The notes beneath the pieces are model-generated. The model was given only the letters and a program-made list of their open reading frames with translations. It did not search any database and was not told the DNA's origin. From a bacterium (GTDB taxonomy: Bacteria > Electryoneota > RPQS01), in the NCBI GenBank assembly GCA_016721565.1, contig JADKHW010000002.1, positions 248,001 through 312,000 on the forward strand: DNA of 64,000 bases, in the 5' to 3' direction. Within the stretch, counting starts at the first letter, position 1. Each line of letters starts with the position of its first letter. A program made the translations under genes and the position numbers. Of the stretch, positions 1-9,333 are shown piece by piece.

Positions 1-909
1 CGCCATGTGAAAGTGCATACCGCTACCTGCATGACCTTTGCGGACGACAGGTTCAAAGCTGATTTCCATTTCATAATCACGAGCAAGATTGCGCAACACC
101 CACTGCGTCAACGCCACACTATCCGCCGCAAACGGTAACGGCGCGAGGGCCAGCTCGATTTCATGCTGCTCCCACGTCAAATCAGCGCCATTTGCTGCTC
201 CTGCAAAGCCAACCTCACTGTGGCCGTATTTTACAGGGACACCAATCTCAGAAAGAATAGTCAATGCACGGCGGCGCAACTCTTGTCCGAACACAAAGGG
301 AGAGGCCGCGTGATAGCCACGATCATCAAGGCGTTCGTCATGCTTACCCGTTAATTTGTGACCGATGAAGTACTCGATCTCGCCTAAGGCATGAAGCTCA
401 AAGCCCGCAGTTGATAACAGTCGCTCGTATGCTTTGTGAGCGATGGTATCGGCCGATTGCGGTAATGGCTCCCCGCTGCGAGCGAAGTGCCCGCAAAGAA
501 TGGCAAGGGTTCCTTCTTGTGAAAACGGATCAACGAATGCCGATTGGACACGAGGCCGCAAGACTATGTCAGAAGCGCCCGCAGTGATACCTGAACCGGG
601 GAAAAGACTTGAACCGTCTGCGCGTTCACCGTAGCGGAGGATTTGCAGGAAGTGGTTATGGTCACGCGGAACGAAGTCCAGAGTTTTTAGCTTACCGTCT
701 CCGGCGACGTGCATTAAGGAAATCTGGCGCAGATCCAACGTTACAAAAGCGTGGGCTAAATCGTGCTCGGTCCAGCTTTTTGAGGGCTTGGCAATAGCGC
801 GTTCGAGAATTGAGGCGGACTTGACGAGCAAATGCTCGTCATTGCGATGAAACAGGTCTGACGTATGTATTTGAGATTCTTGAAATCTTGAAGTGAAGGT
901 GCTGTCCAT
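1..909 (-). CDS. glnA: Glutamine synthetase (partial, C-terminus outside window)
   Basis: About 303 residues read without a stop from the ATG at 909 to the window edge. Seen in the sequence: DIVLRP early, QEGTLAILC, the metal-site EIEYFI, then PVKYGHSEVG followed by QHEIEL, and near the edge GSGMHFHM. These match, in order, the beta-grasp and the start of the catalytic barrel of class I glutamine synthetases (HHEVAPGQHEI and GSGMHxH blocks). It would make glutamine from glutamate, ammonia and ATP in the cytoplasm. The HSEVG..TWEQHEIEL block carries an insertion of a few residues compared with the common form, so it may be a GlnA paralogue rather than the main enzyme. No good Shine-Dalgarno is seen; the start is the first ATG in frame before the family homology begins. 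Confidence 0.85.
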   Translation of the reverse strand, partial: MDSTFTSRFQESQIHTSDLFHRNDEHLLVKSASILERAIAKPSKSWTEHDLAHAFVTLDLRQISLMHVAGDGKLKTLDFVPRDHNHFLQILRYGERADGSSLFPGSGITAGASDIVLRPRVQSAFVDPFSQEGTLAILCGHFARSGEPLPQSADTIAHKAYERLLSTAGFELHALGEIEYFIGHKLTGKHDERLDDRGYHAASPFVFGQELRRRALTILSEIGVPVKYGHSEVGFAGAANGADLTWEQHEIELALAPLPFAADSVALTQWVLRNLARDYEMEISFEPVVRKGHAGSGMHFHMA

Positions 910-1080
910 GAAATTCGTGCTCTAAGGGTGTTGGGGTTGGATAAGCGTGTTAGTGGATGTTTGGAGTGGTAATATAAGAAATTTGTAACATTCAAACAGG
1001 GTCTCGGGTCGGTATCGCTATGTCAGGCACCTTCCTATCTTTATGTTAATGGTTCTATTGGCACAGCAGGCATAAAGATA

Positions 1081-1117
1081 AGCAAAGCCCCCTGACTTTG
1101 TTCAGGGGGCTTTGCTT
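1081..1117. terminator. Hairpin terminator, 15-bp perfect stem
   Basis: AGCAAAGCCCCCTGA pairs with TCAGGGGGCTTTGCT across a 6-base loop. On the minus strand it is followed by a T-rich stretch, so it can end transcription of the HTH gene at 1331-1537 before the glutamine synthetase gene. Confidence 0.7.
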
Positions 1118-1189
1118 GATGCTTCGGCGTAACTATAGTCTATTTTTGCAAGTGTAACCCACTGCTTCCCATGATTGTCCGGCCGGGCT

Positions 1190-1223
1190 GCACGTAACCG
1201 GGAGTGAGGTGTCGGTTACGTGC
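1190..1223. other. Isolated 11-bp inverted repeat
   Basis: GCACGTAACCG (1190-1200) pairs perfectly with CGGTTACGTGC (1213-1223) around a 12-base loop. There is no T-run beside it, so it is not an obvious terminator. It lies between the HTH gene and the terminator at 1081. Confidence 0.5.
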
Positions 1224-1330
1224 GAGGCCCGCGTACCAATGGTCTGCCGTGCCGCAACGGATCTTGGTGACCGGAACTGCTACGTAAATTGCGCGGTCTT
1301 TCCGTTTCTTACCACCTGCAAAGTTCTCAA

Positions 1331-1537
1331 TTAGAAATTTCTCTTCCGTGGTCGTCCTGTCTTTTTCGGGGCGCGAGCCGCATCAAGGCAAAGCCTCGAG
1401 AACCTCCGGTCTCCCCTGCCGTTTATTCGGAGGCATTCGAGAATCCCCGCATTGGTCCAGCGGCGCAGCGTTGTAGGAGATATTCCCAAATATGCCGCAG
1501 CTTCATTAACGGTTAATAGCTTTTCATTAGCGCTCAT
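1331..1537 (-). CDS. Small helix-turn-helix protein (MerR/excisionase-like)
   Basis: A 68-residue protein starting at the ATG at 1537, chosen because an AGGTC Shine-Dalgarno lies a few bases upstream; the longer open frame to 1708 has no matching homology. Residues about 7-45 (LLTVNEAAAYLGISPTTLRR then W..AGI) are the classic winged-helix opening of MerR-type and excisionase-type DNA-binding domains (HTH_17). The C-terminus is basic and proline-rich (APKKTGRPRKRN), as in AT-hook-like tails. It probably binds DNA; its target is unknown. It sits alone between two terminators, so it is likely its own transcription unit. Confidence 0.65.
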   Translation of the reverse strand: MSANEKLLTVNEAAAYLGISPTTLRRWTNAGILECLRINGRGDRRFSRLCLDAARAPKKTGRPRKRNF

Positions 1538-1718
1538 AAAGACCTGAAGTACGATTTTGGATACACACTGAGTGAATGACAGCAAATGCATCTTTAATAT
1601 GCAGATAGAAATCCTCTTGTGCATACTTCTATGGGCCGAGCCTCCACTTCTAACTTCTGAAATCACTATTACTTCAGGATTGATGAACGATTTGGAGAGT
1701 ATCAGCACTTGCCAAAAG

Positions 1719-1746
1719 AAAACCCCTGACTTATGCCAGGGGTTCG
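1719..1746 (-). terminator. Terminator after the 216-residue membrane protein
   Basis: On the minus strand AACCCCTG pairs with CAGGGGTT, followed by TTCTTTT. It begins immediately past the stop codon at 1748. Confidence 0.7.
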
Positions 1747-1747
1747 C

Positions 1748-2398
1748 TTATTGCTGTCCGTATTTTCGCCGCCAGTAGCGGGCCTGCAGAAAGAACTTTA
1801 TTTCCAATACCGCCCAGCCCCAAACGAGGGCTGCGGCTCCAAGATGGAACTTGTTGTTTTCGACCCATTCGCCAATACCTGGAATCCAGCGCCACGTCAT
1901 CGCAATCATGGTTGCCCAGACCGCCATCGGTATCAAGAAACGCTTGCGCGGGTTTATGATCAAATCGTTGATGCCTTTCTTGCGAACAATGTTAATATAT
2001 GTCCGCGCGAACACCAGCCCGATAACGCCAACGATTACAACGCTCCATACTCGCAAGATTCGCGTCGTCAGTTCAACCCACCTGTCCCAATCGTGTGTCG
2101 CCTCAGTCAATGAAGGATAGATTCCGTACCAAAATGCGAAACCGATTAAGGCGAAAACGATAATCGCTTCGTACTTGCTTCGAAACACATTGCCGATGAG
2201 GCATGCCCACAACGCATACAAAAAGCCGATTATCGCAAACGTCATGCGCAGGTTCATTGACTGAAGCAAACCACTCCCCAGTAGCACTTCCACACCAATG
2301 TTAAGTATCATTGGAATATAGAAGAGCGGCCCTAACCCGAAGCATAAAGCCAACGAGACAACAGCGCCCAGGTAATAGCTAACTAACCAAGCGTCCAT
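1748..2398 (-). CDS. Polytopic membrane protein of unknown function
   Basis: 216 residues with about five or six hydrophobic segments: near residues 5-30, 50-68, 75-95, 115-132, 153-170 and 185-200. I do not recognise the family. The middle loop (TEATHDWDRWVELTTR) is acidic and polar; the C-terminus is basic (RYWRRKYGQQ), which by the positive-inside rule would be cytoplasmic. The gene starts at an ATG without a clear Shine-Dalgarno and ends at a good terminator. It may be co-transcribed with the CII-like regulator upstream (81 bases apart), but no functional link is visible. Confidence 0.6.
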   Translation of the reverse strand: MDAWLVSYYLGAVVSLALCFGLGPLFYIPMILNIGVEVLLGSGLLQSMNLRMTFAIIGFLYALWACLIGNVFRSKYEAIIVFALIGFAFWYGIYPSLTEATHDWDRWVELTTRILRVWSVVIVGVIGLVFARTYINIVRKKGINDLIINPRKRFLIPMAVWATMIAMTWRWIPGIGEWVENNKFHLGAAALVWGWAVLEIKFFLQARYWRRKYGQQ

Positions 2399-2479
2399 GT
2401 CGTGACCGAGTTGTTCCGAGCGAATTCAATTTAGCAATTTATCCGAGCAGGTCTTCCGGAAGTTGGAGGGGCAAGATGT

Positions 2480-2980
2480 TTACGAAGTACCTAAGACCGG
2501 GACAGGGTCGGCCAATTCAGTGCCGTGACGAACCCGCCTTAATCTGCCGGCAAGGACTGCTTCAAGTTCTACAACCAAGGGCAGAACGTCCGTCCGCAAG
2601 CCATTAAGGAGTGGCACAAGTTCCTTTTCTGTAGTAGCGGCTGAAGCATCAACGATCTTTGATGAGACCGCTCCGATAGCAGACATCAAACGGAGCAAGT
2701 TCTGTTGAATGTCTGAGGACTCGCGACAATTGGCAAATTCACCACAAAGGCGGCGTGAATATTCAGCCGCAATTCCCTCAAGCTCTTCGCCGTATCCTGC
2801 CTGGCGAATTGCCGCAAATAGCGGTATCAATTCGTCTGCCGACAGCTTCGCCGTTGATGTTCCTGGGTTCAGTTTGGCGAGTAACGTGCTTTCATTCATG
2901 CCCATCGTGCGGGCAACTACCGAAACATGTCTCCGTCTTGTCAGCCAATCGTACAAGACATTCGCGATTGAATAGGACAT
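2480..2980 (-). CDS. CII-like phage-type regulatory protein
   Basis: 166 residues. The N-terminal 70 residues resemble the phage regulatory protein CII family (Phage_CP76): a helix-turn-helix in which VARTMGMNESTLLAKLNP is followed by a conserved L..DELIPLF segment. The rest is alpha-helical with no recognised domain. The start at 2980 is supported by a strong GGAGGGAG Shine-Dalgarno about 4 bases upstream. No other phage gene is in the neighbourhood, so this is probably a host-adapted regulator or the relic of a prophage. Assignment rests on motif similarity only. Confidence 0.6.
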   Translation of the reverse strand: MSYSIANVLYDWLTRRRHVSVVARTMGMNESTLLAKLNPGTSTAKLSADELIPLFAAIRQAGYGEELEGIAAEYSRRLCGEFANCRESSDIQQNLLRLMSAIGAVSSKIVDASAATTEKELVPLLNGLRTDVLPLVVELEAVLAGRLRRVRHGTELADPVPVLGTS

Positions 2981-3134
2981 AGCTCTCCCTCCTTGGAGTG
3001 CTGAAATCTACAATTATGCGATGGTCAAAGCAATAGACAACAATGAAACTTATGGCGATTCTTTTGAAATTTGTTATAATTTGATTTTGTTATACTTACG
3101 TAAAAAGTATGGATAAGTTAAGCCCAAAGAGAGC

Positions 3135-3171
3135 AAAAAAGGCCGACGCGGTGAGGTGCATCGACCTTTTT
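3135..3171. terminator. Bidirectional hairpin terminator
   Basis: AAAAAAGGCCGACGC pairs, with G-T wobbles, with GCATCGACCTTTTT. T-runs occur on both strands. It lies 59 bases past the stop of the lipoprotein gene at 3230. Confidence 0.6.
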
Positions 3172-3229
3172 GTCCGAAGGGCAACTAACGCTGCCGATTC
3201 GGATGCCTCCCAGTCCGGCATACTACCAT

Positions 3230-3715
3230 CTACTTCGCAGCATGGGCACACATATCTGTGCCAGTGGAAAAGGTCATGTCGCTGCATGTTCTCAGCATGA
3301 CGCCAAGTTCACGAATTGCCTTCCCAGTTTTGACACTCTTGAAGCTCAAGAGGTGCTCGCCGCTTGGTAAATATGCGGATACGCCAGTATTGGGTTCGAG
3401 TTCGGTAAAAAGATATCCGTCCACTTCAATAATCACAGCTTCACAGCGGAGCTGATTTTGAAACTGGACATAACCAATTTGGTGTGTCTCACAATAGTTG
3501 TCGTTGCCGCCCTTGACAAGATTGTCTGTTCCGTCAAGCGAATAGAATTGCAGCTCAGATGCGCGGGCAATCGTTGCCATTGTGGGCGATTCACTCGCTA
3601 TTGGGTTACTGATTCCAGAATCACTGCACCCGATAGCGAATACGGTGGTTACAAACGCTGCTGCAATAAAGGTTGAGCGGAATGCCGTGGAACGAGTTCT
3701 GTGTGGGGTCTTCAT
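3230..3715 (-). CDS. Secreted lipoprotein, unknown function
   Basis: 161 residues. The N-terminus has basic residues, a hydrophobic stretch (about 15-27) and a lipobox ending in AIGC at Cys30, so signal peptidase II processing and membrane anchoring are expected. The mature part is beta-rich, with CETH at about residue 75, RCEAVIIEVDGYLF and a closing C..MTF..GTDMC. Four cysteines in the mature protein may form disulfides. I do not recognise the family. GGAG sits 8 bases before the ATG. It is transcribed divergently from the sigma-factor operon; a functional link is not shown. Confidence 0.65.
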   Translation of the reverse strand: MKTPHRTRSTAFRSTFIAAAFVTTVFAIGCSDSGISNPIASESPTMATIARASELQFYSLDGTDNLVKGGNDNYCETHQIGYVQFQNQLRCEAVIIEVDGYLFTELEPNTGVSAYLPSGEHLLSFKSVKTGKAIRELGVMLRTCSDMTFSTGTDMCAHAAK

Positions 3716-3866
3716 TGTTACTACTCCTGTTTGGTGATGTCTTATCGTCGCTCATAGGATTTCCTCAGAAGCTGGTTTCTTACCCTCCGCCAAAAATGTA
3801 AGATGCCGCTCGCAAGCGCAATCTTCTATGCGAACGACGTATCAAAGCCGTCGAGGAACATGAAAC

Positions 3867-4202
3867 ATGACAACAACAGCAATAATGACCAGCATAACCA
3901 CGGGAATGTGCATCATGGGGATCGCGCCAATGAAGTGGCGGATCGTTGGTGCCGTGATCATCTTTTTTGGCTGCTGGCTGATATGCCTGCGAGTTCAACT
4001 GCGTCGGATTAATCGCGAGATTGACCGATTTGAGCGCATGGGAACTACAGGGCACCTTCGTTCCCATGTGAGGCAGAGACAGGTGCCCGCGAGCCTGCCT
4101 GAAAATGCGCATGAGGTGGAGCCAGTGGGCCGCCGATTGTCACGTATAGCCGAAAACTTAAGCCGGGTCATTCTGCTTGACTCCGGTGCACGCAAAGCCT
4201 AA
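3867..4202 (+). CDS. Small membrane protein leading the sigma-factor operon
   Basis: 111 residues with one or two hydrophobic segments (about 10-45, dense around WRIVGAVIIFFGCWLICL) followed by a basic, helical tail (LRRINREIDRFERM). It ends three bases before the sigma-factor start, so the two are likely co-transcribed. A GAGG lies about 12 bases upstream, which is further than ideal. No family is recognised. An overlapping frame (3803-4012) is also open, so the call is tentative. Confidence 0.45.
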   Translation: MTTTAIMTSITTGMCIMGIAPMKWRIVGAVIIFFGCWLICLRVQLRRINREIDRFERMGTTGHLRSHVRQRQVPASLPENAHEVEPVGRRLSRIAENLSRVILLDSGARKA

Positions 4203-4205
4203 ATT

Positions 4206-4991
4206 ATGAATACTGCCATTTGCCAGCCCTCGGATTTTGTCCCTGAGGAAATGGGCCACCCCAAGACGCTTCAAGCCTTTGAGTACGATGCCGCAATTGA
4301 CCGTAAGAACGACTTGCTGGCCAAGAAAGTAGCGGCGGACGGTGGCCACCATGAACCTGAGATAATTCCTAAACGCATAATCCCGAAGCAACTTGTGACG
4401 CCTGACTGGAACTCCTTATTAAACAATGCAAAAGCCGGTGACGACTCGGATCGGAATCGGCTATTCGAACAGCTCCACAAGCGGTTGATTGAGATTGGCC
4501 GTTCGCGGTTGCGAGGCTGGCCGATTGAGGAGATTGAAGACATCGTTCAGGATTCATTGGTCGTTTTCTTCAGCAAGATTGAGTCAGTAAATGACAACCC
4601 GCATCACTTCGCTCACGTAATTCTGCTCAATAAGATCGGAGGCCTGCTTCGGCAAAGGAAGCGCCGTACGATGATCTCGCTGAATCCGACGGGTGCAATT
4701 AGCGAGCAGGACGAATCAAAGCAAGAATTGCAGCTGCCTTCGGGGAGCTATGATGAAATGCTGGATCACATGCGGGGTTCAGAGATTGCCGAAAAACTGC
4801 GGCTGGCATTGAAACAGCTTTCGCCGCTTTGTCAGGCGATCTTCTTGGCGTTGCTTAACCTTGGTTCAGTTGCTGAAGTGTGGAGCGAGTACCAGGATCG
4901 TACGCCCAGAATAACCCGCAGTGCGTTTGACAAACGCATTTCAGATTGCCGTAAAAAACTTCGTCTCCTAACCGAAGGGCAACTGGCATGA
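4206..4991 (+). CDS. ECF-type RNA polymerase sigma factor
   Basis: 261 residues. Residues about 70-150 match sigma region 2: LLNNAKAGDDSDRNRLFEQL, then IEDIVQDSLVVFFSKI, the region 2.2 core that binds the RNA polymerase clamp. Region 4-like helices follow (LRLALKQLSPLCQAIFLALL, then a helix-turn-helix ending in KRISDCRKKLR). The first 65 residues are a family-atypical extension, so a later start (ATG at 4254 after GAGGAA) is possible. Its stop overlaps the next start as ATGA, which couples it to the anti-sigma candidate. Inference: it drives expression of this operon and perhaps others in response to an envelope or cytoplasmic signal. Confidence 0.75.
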   Translation: MNTAICQPSDFVPEEMGHPKTLQAFEYDAAIDRKNDLLAKKVAADGGHHEPEIIPKRIIPKQLVTPDWNSLLNNAKAGDDSDRNRLFEQLHKRLIEIGRSRLRGWPIEEIEDIVQDSLVVFFSKIESVNDNPHHFAHVILLNKIGGLLRQRKRRTMISLNPTGAISEQDESKQELQLPSGSYDEMLDHMRGSEIAEKLRLALKQLSPLCQAIFLALLNLGSVAEVWSEYQDRTPRITRSAFDKRISDCRKKLRLLTEGQLA

Positions 4992-5830
4992 AACAAAGCA
5001 CTGAACACACGCACGAGTGCATCGCACCGGAAACCGGCGCACTGCTGATGCAATATGAACTGGGAAATCTCTCTGATACCAAGCGCGAGCACTTTGAACG
5101 GCATCTGATGGACTGTGATTTCTGTTTGGCGGAAGTGGCCATGATGCATGACCTTGCCGACGCATTGATTGCGAATCGAAAGCCTATCATTGAAGCGTAC
5201 AACAAAGAGGGCGTCACGGTCAGCACGCTCTTGGATCAGGCTTCTGATAGGCCAAAGTTACAACCGATTCGCCGTGATGCTGAGCAACCCAAGAAGGCAA
5301 GCGTGTTTTCGTGGGACTCGTTGTTTGGTCCGCGTGCGGCTATTGCCTTTGCAGCGGCGGCGGCAATCGTGTTGATCGTCGGACTCAATATGTTTACCGG
5401 CGACAAACCAATTGCCATCGGTACGTATACTCCGCCTTCGTGGCTGGCGTGGCAAACTCGCGGCACTGAAACAAATGATTCGCTGTTGATCTCCGCGCAA
5501 CGCAGCTACTCTGCAATGGATTTTGCTTCTGCCGCTTCCGCGCTTGGGCTTTATTTGAAAGAGCACGACGATGCGCAGGCGACTTTGTACCTCGGAGTTT
5601 CGCAATATGAACTGGGGCTACTTGATCTCGCACGGCAATCACTCATAAAAGTAAGCAGCAGCAACTCTGTCATACGCAGCGAAGCTGATTTCTATCGCGC
5701 GTTGATCATGATTCGGCAAAGCGACAATGATGAAGCAGTGGCTATACTGAAGCAATTGGTGGCAAATAATTCGAACAGGGTTGAAGAGGCGCGTGAATTG
5801 ATGAAACAGCTTGGGGAAAACAGCGAATAA
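4988..5830 (+). CDS. Zinc-finger anti-sigma factor with TPR-like periplasmic part
   Basis: 280 residues. His39, Cys43 and Cys46 (HLMDCDFC) form the HxxxCxxC pattern of the zf-HC2 anti-sigma domain, with a helix on each side. One transmembrane helix follows at about 116-136 (an alanine-rich run then IVLIVGLNMF). Residues about 165-275 are helix pairs like tetratricopeptide repeats (YSAMDFASAASALGLYL, then YLGVSQYELG). Known for the family: the finger holds the sigma factor at the membrane. Inference: the outer TPR part senses a partner. Overlap of 4 bases with the sigma gene supports the pairing. Confidence 0.75.
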   Translation: MKQSTEHTHECIAPETGALLMQYELGNLSDTKREHFERHLMDCDFCLAEVAMMHDLADALIANRKPIIEAYNKEGVTVSTLLDQASDRPKLQPIRRDAEQPKKASVFSWDSLFGPRAAIAFAAAAAIVLIVGLNMFTGDKPIAIGTYTPPSWLAWQTRGTETNDSLLISAQRSYSAMDFASAASALGLYLKEHDDAQATLYLGVSQYELGLLDLARQSLIKVSSSNSVIRSEADFYRALIMIRQSDNDEAVAILKQLVANNSNRVEEARELMKQLGENSE

Positions 5831-5851
5831 TCAACATAGAAAGACACGCAC

Positions 5852-6457
5852 ATGCCACCTGCCGTGCTAAATAGCGCCAGCACGCCCGTTACGACATACG
5901 ATTTGAGTCTTCGGCTCGCGCCTTTCAAGGATGCGACCCTGAGGCGAACTTCTGCGACTACAGGCATTGTGACGGTTGAATTGGACGTACGTCACACTGC
6001 GCTGCAAGTTGACCTTGTGTCGCTTGGCGTCATGCACCACGACGCTACTGCGGTAACACAGGCCGAAAATGCTCCCACATTCGCCGTCGTGTCTGCAAAT
6101 CTGCAGGCAATTGCCTTGACGGGACCCTCAACGACAAGAGATTTTCCAGTTGTCTTGGACCCTAATGACACCAGTGGGATTGTTTACGTTGTCGGTTTAG
6201 ATCCCGATGCAACAGAAAATGACGGAACGCCGACAGCCTCGTCGACCTCGAAGTTTATAGCTTCAAAAAGCGTGCGAGACAGCGCTGTAGCAGACCCCGG
6301 CGATGCTGACGATCCTTTACCCACGGACGTTGTCGTGCGGAAGAAACGAATCCCTGTACCGCAAGGAACAGGGCAGATCTCGTCGACGGGAATCATTGTA
6401 CTTGTTACCTTGGCTGCATTTATCGCGGGTTACTCACTTGCGGTGTTGCTGAATTAG
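5852..6457 (+). CDS. Tail-anchored protein of the CHAT operon
   Basis: 201 residues, unrecognised family. The N-terminal 110 residues are beta-rich (TGIVTVELDVRHTALQVDLV, VVLDPNDTSGIVYVV), then a low-complexity acidic linker, and a single hydrophobic helix at the very end (about 178-199) closes the protein. This suggests a soluble domain anchored by its C-terminus. It lies 21 bases after the anti-sigma gene and 17 bases before the TPR-CHAT gene, so it belongs to the same operon. Confidence 0.6.
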   Translation: MPPAVLNSASTPVTTYDLSLRLAPFKDATLRRTSATTGIVTVELDVRHTALQVDLVSLGVMHHDATAVTQAENAPTFAVVSANLQAIALTGPSTTRDFPVVLDPNDTSGIVYVVGLDPDATENDGTPTASSTSKFIASKSVRDSAVADPGDADDPLPTDVVVRKKRIPVPQGTGQISSTGIIVLVTLAAFIAGYSLAVLLN

Positions 6458-6474
6458 GAATAGGTTTGTAGAAT

Positions 6475-9244
6475 TTGAGAGCGATTGGAAAGCTATCGCA
6501 TTACCGCCGCGCACGAGCGATAATTGTCGCTTGTTTAACGGCGTTTGGACTGATATTCATTTTTGCCTGTTCAAAAGATCGCCCGATAGAATTCGGGCGA
6601 TTTCTGTTTCTGTGGATTCGCTCTTGCAGGCGGGTGACACAGCGTCAGCAATGGTCTTGGGCCGCGAACTTATTCATTGGACCGACGCGTCATCGTCGGC
6701 CAAGGACGTTTCAATGTTTCTGCTTCTGCGGGAGATTGCGGACATCAACGCTCGCTTAGGAAAATATCGCGATGCCGAATTGCTTTACGAGCATTTGCTG
6801 AGTCATTCACAGGGGCAAGACAGCTTATCTCGAAGCCGCTCTATTGCGACTATGCAGGATTTGGGACTGCTCTGTTTTGAACAAGGAAACGATGCACGCG
6901 CGAAGTCGCTACTCGATTCAGCTTTGATCTTGCGCGAGCAGCTCTATGGGTACGAACATTGGAGGTACGGGCTGGGGTTGGATGCGCTTGCACTTCGCGA
7001 AATGCGTGCGCAGGAATGGACTGAAGCTGAAGAACACTTGCGCGCTTCGTCAACATTGTATCGTAAAGCAGGGGCGGTGGGAGACTCTCTACTTGCAAAA
7101 TGCCTCACAAATCTCGCGACGGTGAGAGCTGAGCTGGGAGATGCAAAAGGCGAGGATGCTGCAATCGGCGAGGTTATGCAGTTGCTTACACACGTTGACA
7201 ACCTGAGTCCCGTTGCGCGCGCATATATTCACAACGCATTGTCGATTGCATATGACCGCAGAGGCGATCTTGAAGAAGGCCTTAGACAACAACAGCTTTC
7301 CGCCGATTTGCTCACGGAGTATTACGGGCCGCAGAATCCCATCTCACTCTTGACTCGGGCGAATTTACTCGTTTCACTGTACTCACTTGAAAGAACCGAT
7401 GCGCTTCAACAGGCGCTTGCGGAACTCTACCACGACACTAGAAGCGTCACTAACGAAACCGTTGCTCTGGCCGATGCGTGTCGAATTGCGGGTAGTTTTT
7501 ATCTGAACTCGGGCAAATTGGACAGAGCGAGTGAACTCCTTACGCGTGCGCGTGGTATCTATGAACGGAAGGCAAGTCCTGCGAGCCGCGATAAGGCAGA
7601 TTGCTGCATGGCGTTGGCACAATTAGAACAGCGGCGCGGCAACACGCAGAGTTCATTTGAATTTGCTGACGAAATGCTTGCGATTGCGCGAGAAAATTTT
7701 CGTAGATGTTTGACAATCTGGCGGACTCTGAGGCCTTGACCTATTCTCGTCAATTGCGCGATGCGAGCGATTTCTACCTCTCTTTGCAGCGCGAACTGCC
7801 GGATTCCGTCTTCGCGCAAAGCTTGGACTTCGCGCAGGCTGTGATGAGCAGCAAGGAGATTGTAACCGATGGTTTGCTGACTCGATCACGAGTATTGCGT
7901 GAACTCGACAGCCATGATGCGCGCCCGCTGCTTGACTCACTTGCAGATCTTCGCAGCACATTGAGCGTTCTCTACAGAAGTGGGAATCGAGGCGATAGTA
8001 TTGCGCAGACTACACTTGCCCATACAATTAGCGAAATTGAGCAACTCCAGAGAAAGCTTGCGGAGCTAAGCAGCACGTACGTACAGGGCAAAGATGCGAG
8101 CCAAGTTTCGCTCGGTGATGTTAGTGCCGCATTGCCGGATAGCGCAACACTCATCGAGTATTACAAATACACCCACACCAATAAGCTCGATCAGAGATCG
8201 GCAAGATATGCGGCTGTTATTATCAGTCGCTCGGGACTTGTTGCCAACGTAGACCTCGGACCTGCTGAACCGATTGACGCTGCCGCGCGCACTTGGATTG
8301 ACGACTTTGCCGCACCGCAGATGCTTAACAAAGAGCGCACGTCACGATTGTCTGCGAAGCTTCAAGCGCTCATTTGGGATTGCGTTGCGAAATACTTTGA
8401 GATGTCTAAGCTCATCTTGATTTCTCCGGACGGCGCGCTTAGTGGCGTAGCATTTCAAGCACTGAAGGGCGATGACAACCGGTTCTTGATCGAACACTCG
8501 GCCATTCACTACCTTTCTTCGGCGCGAGATGTGCTACATTGGAGCAATGGGTCAGTAACGGAAACCTCTCCTCTGTTATTGACGTTTGCAGATCCTGATT
8601 TCAGCCACACACGAGCCTCGACGACACTTGCCGCGCTGCCCGGCACACGCATCGAGATTGAGCAAGTAGCGCAAAGTTGGAAAACCGTTTTCTCTGGTAG
8701 CGTTCAGAGCTTCTTCGGGAAGGATGCCATTAGCGAGGCGTTCACTAAAAATGCGCCTCGCGCGCATATGATTTACATTGCAAGTCACGGTGACTGCGGC
8801 GCACTTGATTCGTTGCAAGATCAGGAACTATCGTTGACGCAACAATCGTTGCTACTGGCGGGAGATGTAGGCACTGGTGATGACGGCGTAGTCACAGCTG
8901 CAGAGATTTCGCAGCTTGACCTTGCTAATACAAACCTTGTAGTTCTTTCTGCCTGCGAGACGGCCTCCGGTATTCAGATTGAGGGTGAGGGTACTCTTAA
9001 TCTGCGTCGCGCTTTTCAGTTTGCCGGTGCGCATGCAGTGCTTAGCACACTGTGGAGCGTAGACGACAGTTCAACAGCGGACTTGATGAGTTCATTGTTT
9101 GCGCGGCGTGATTTAACTTTGCCCGCTGCTCTTCGTAAAGCCACTGTTATGCGGATCGAAGCGCTCAGGATGCAAAATGATGAATTGGGAGACCATCCAT
9201 ATCGCTGGGCAGGGATGTGTTCAAGCGGGAGTCTAAGAATGTAA
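6475..9244 (+). CDS. TPR-CHAT caspase-like protease (two frame breaks)
   Basis: Reconstructed from three frames: 6475 to about 6590 (basic start, hydrophobic segment, lipobox-like IFACS), about 6590 to 7700 (TPR repeats such as KYRDAELLYEHLL), and 7706-9244 (end of TPRs and CHAT domain). The CHAT dyad is visible: His in IASHGDCG (residue 361 of the last part) and Cys in VVLSACETASG (residue 417), followed by EGTLNLRRAFQFAGA and STLWSVDD, all family hallmarks. CHAT domains are C14-like cysteine peptidases. The first break lies at a small hairpin near 6578-6601, the second near 7700. The lipobox suggests an envelope location, which is unusual for CHAT proteases. Conserved residues continue across both breaks, so consensus errors are likely. 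Confidence 0.75.
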
Positions 9245-9266
9245 CCGCGCTTTGGGTCCTTACACG

Positions 9267-9305
9267 AAAACCCCGAAAATGATTTCCGGGGTTTTCTTCT
9301 TTTAT
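9267..9305. terminator. Terminator between convergent CHAT and ettA genes
   Basis: AAAACCCCG (9267-9275) pairs with CGGGGTTTT (9287-9295), followed by CTTCTTTT on the plus strand and lying 23 bases after the CHAT stop codon. It can also serve the opposing ettA transcript. Confidence 0.8.
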
Positions 9306-9333
9306 TTAAATGGCCAAGACTTAGACAGTAAGA

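Larger units (their letters stand above)
910..1330. other. Intergenic region with two strong hairpins
   Basis: No gene is supported here. The region holds a perfect 15-bp hairpin (1081-1116) and a separate perfect 11-bp hairpin (1190-1223). The two could be the 3' end of the upstream minus-strand transcript or an unrecognised structured RNA. Confidence 0.4.

Noticed and set aside
756..995. 79-codon minus-strand ORF at the start of the glutamine synthetase
   Set aside because: The adjacent frame from 909 encodes recognisable glutamine synthetase over 900 bases.
2480..2980. Prophage suggested by the CII-like protein
   Set aside because: No integrase, structural or lysis genes and no att-like repeats are present nearby.
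3780..4112. Minus-strand ORF of 110 codons rich in Cys and His
   Set aside because: It is opposite the small membrane protein and sigma start; its CCCCHVSC run is the reverse of low-complexity codons, and no start signal is seen.
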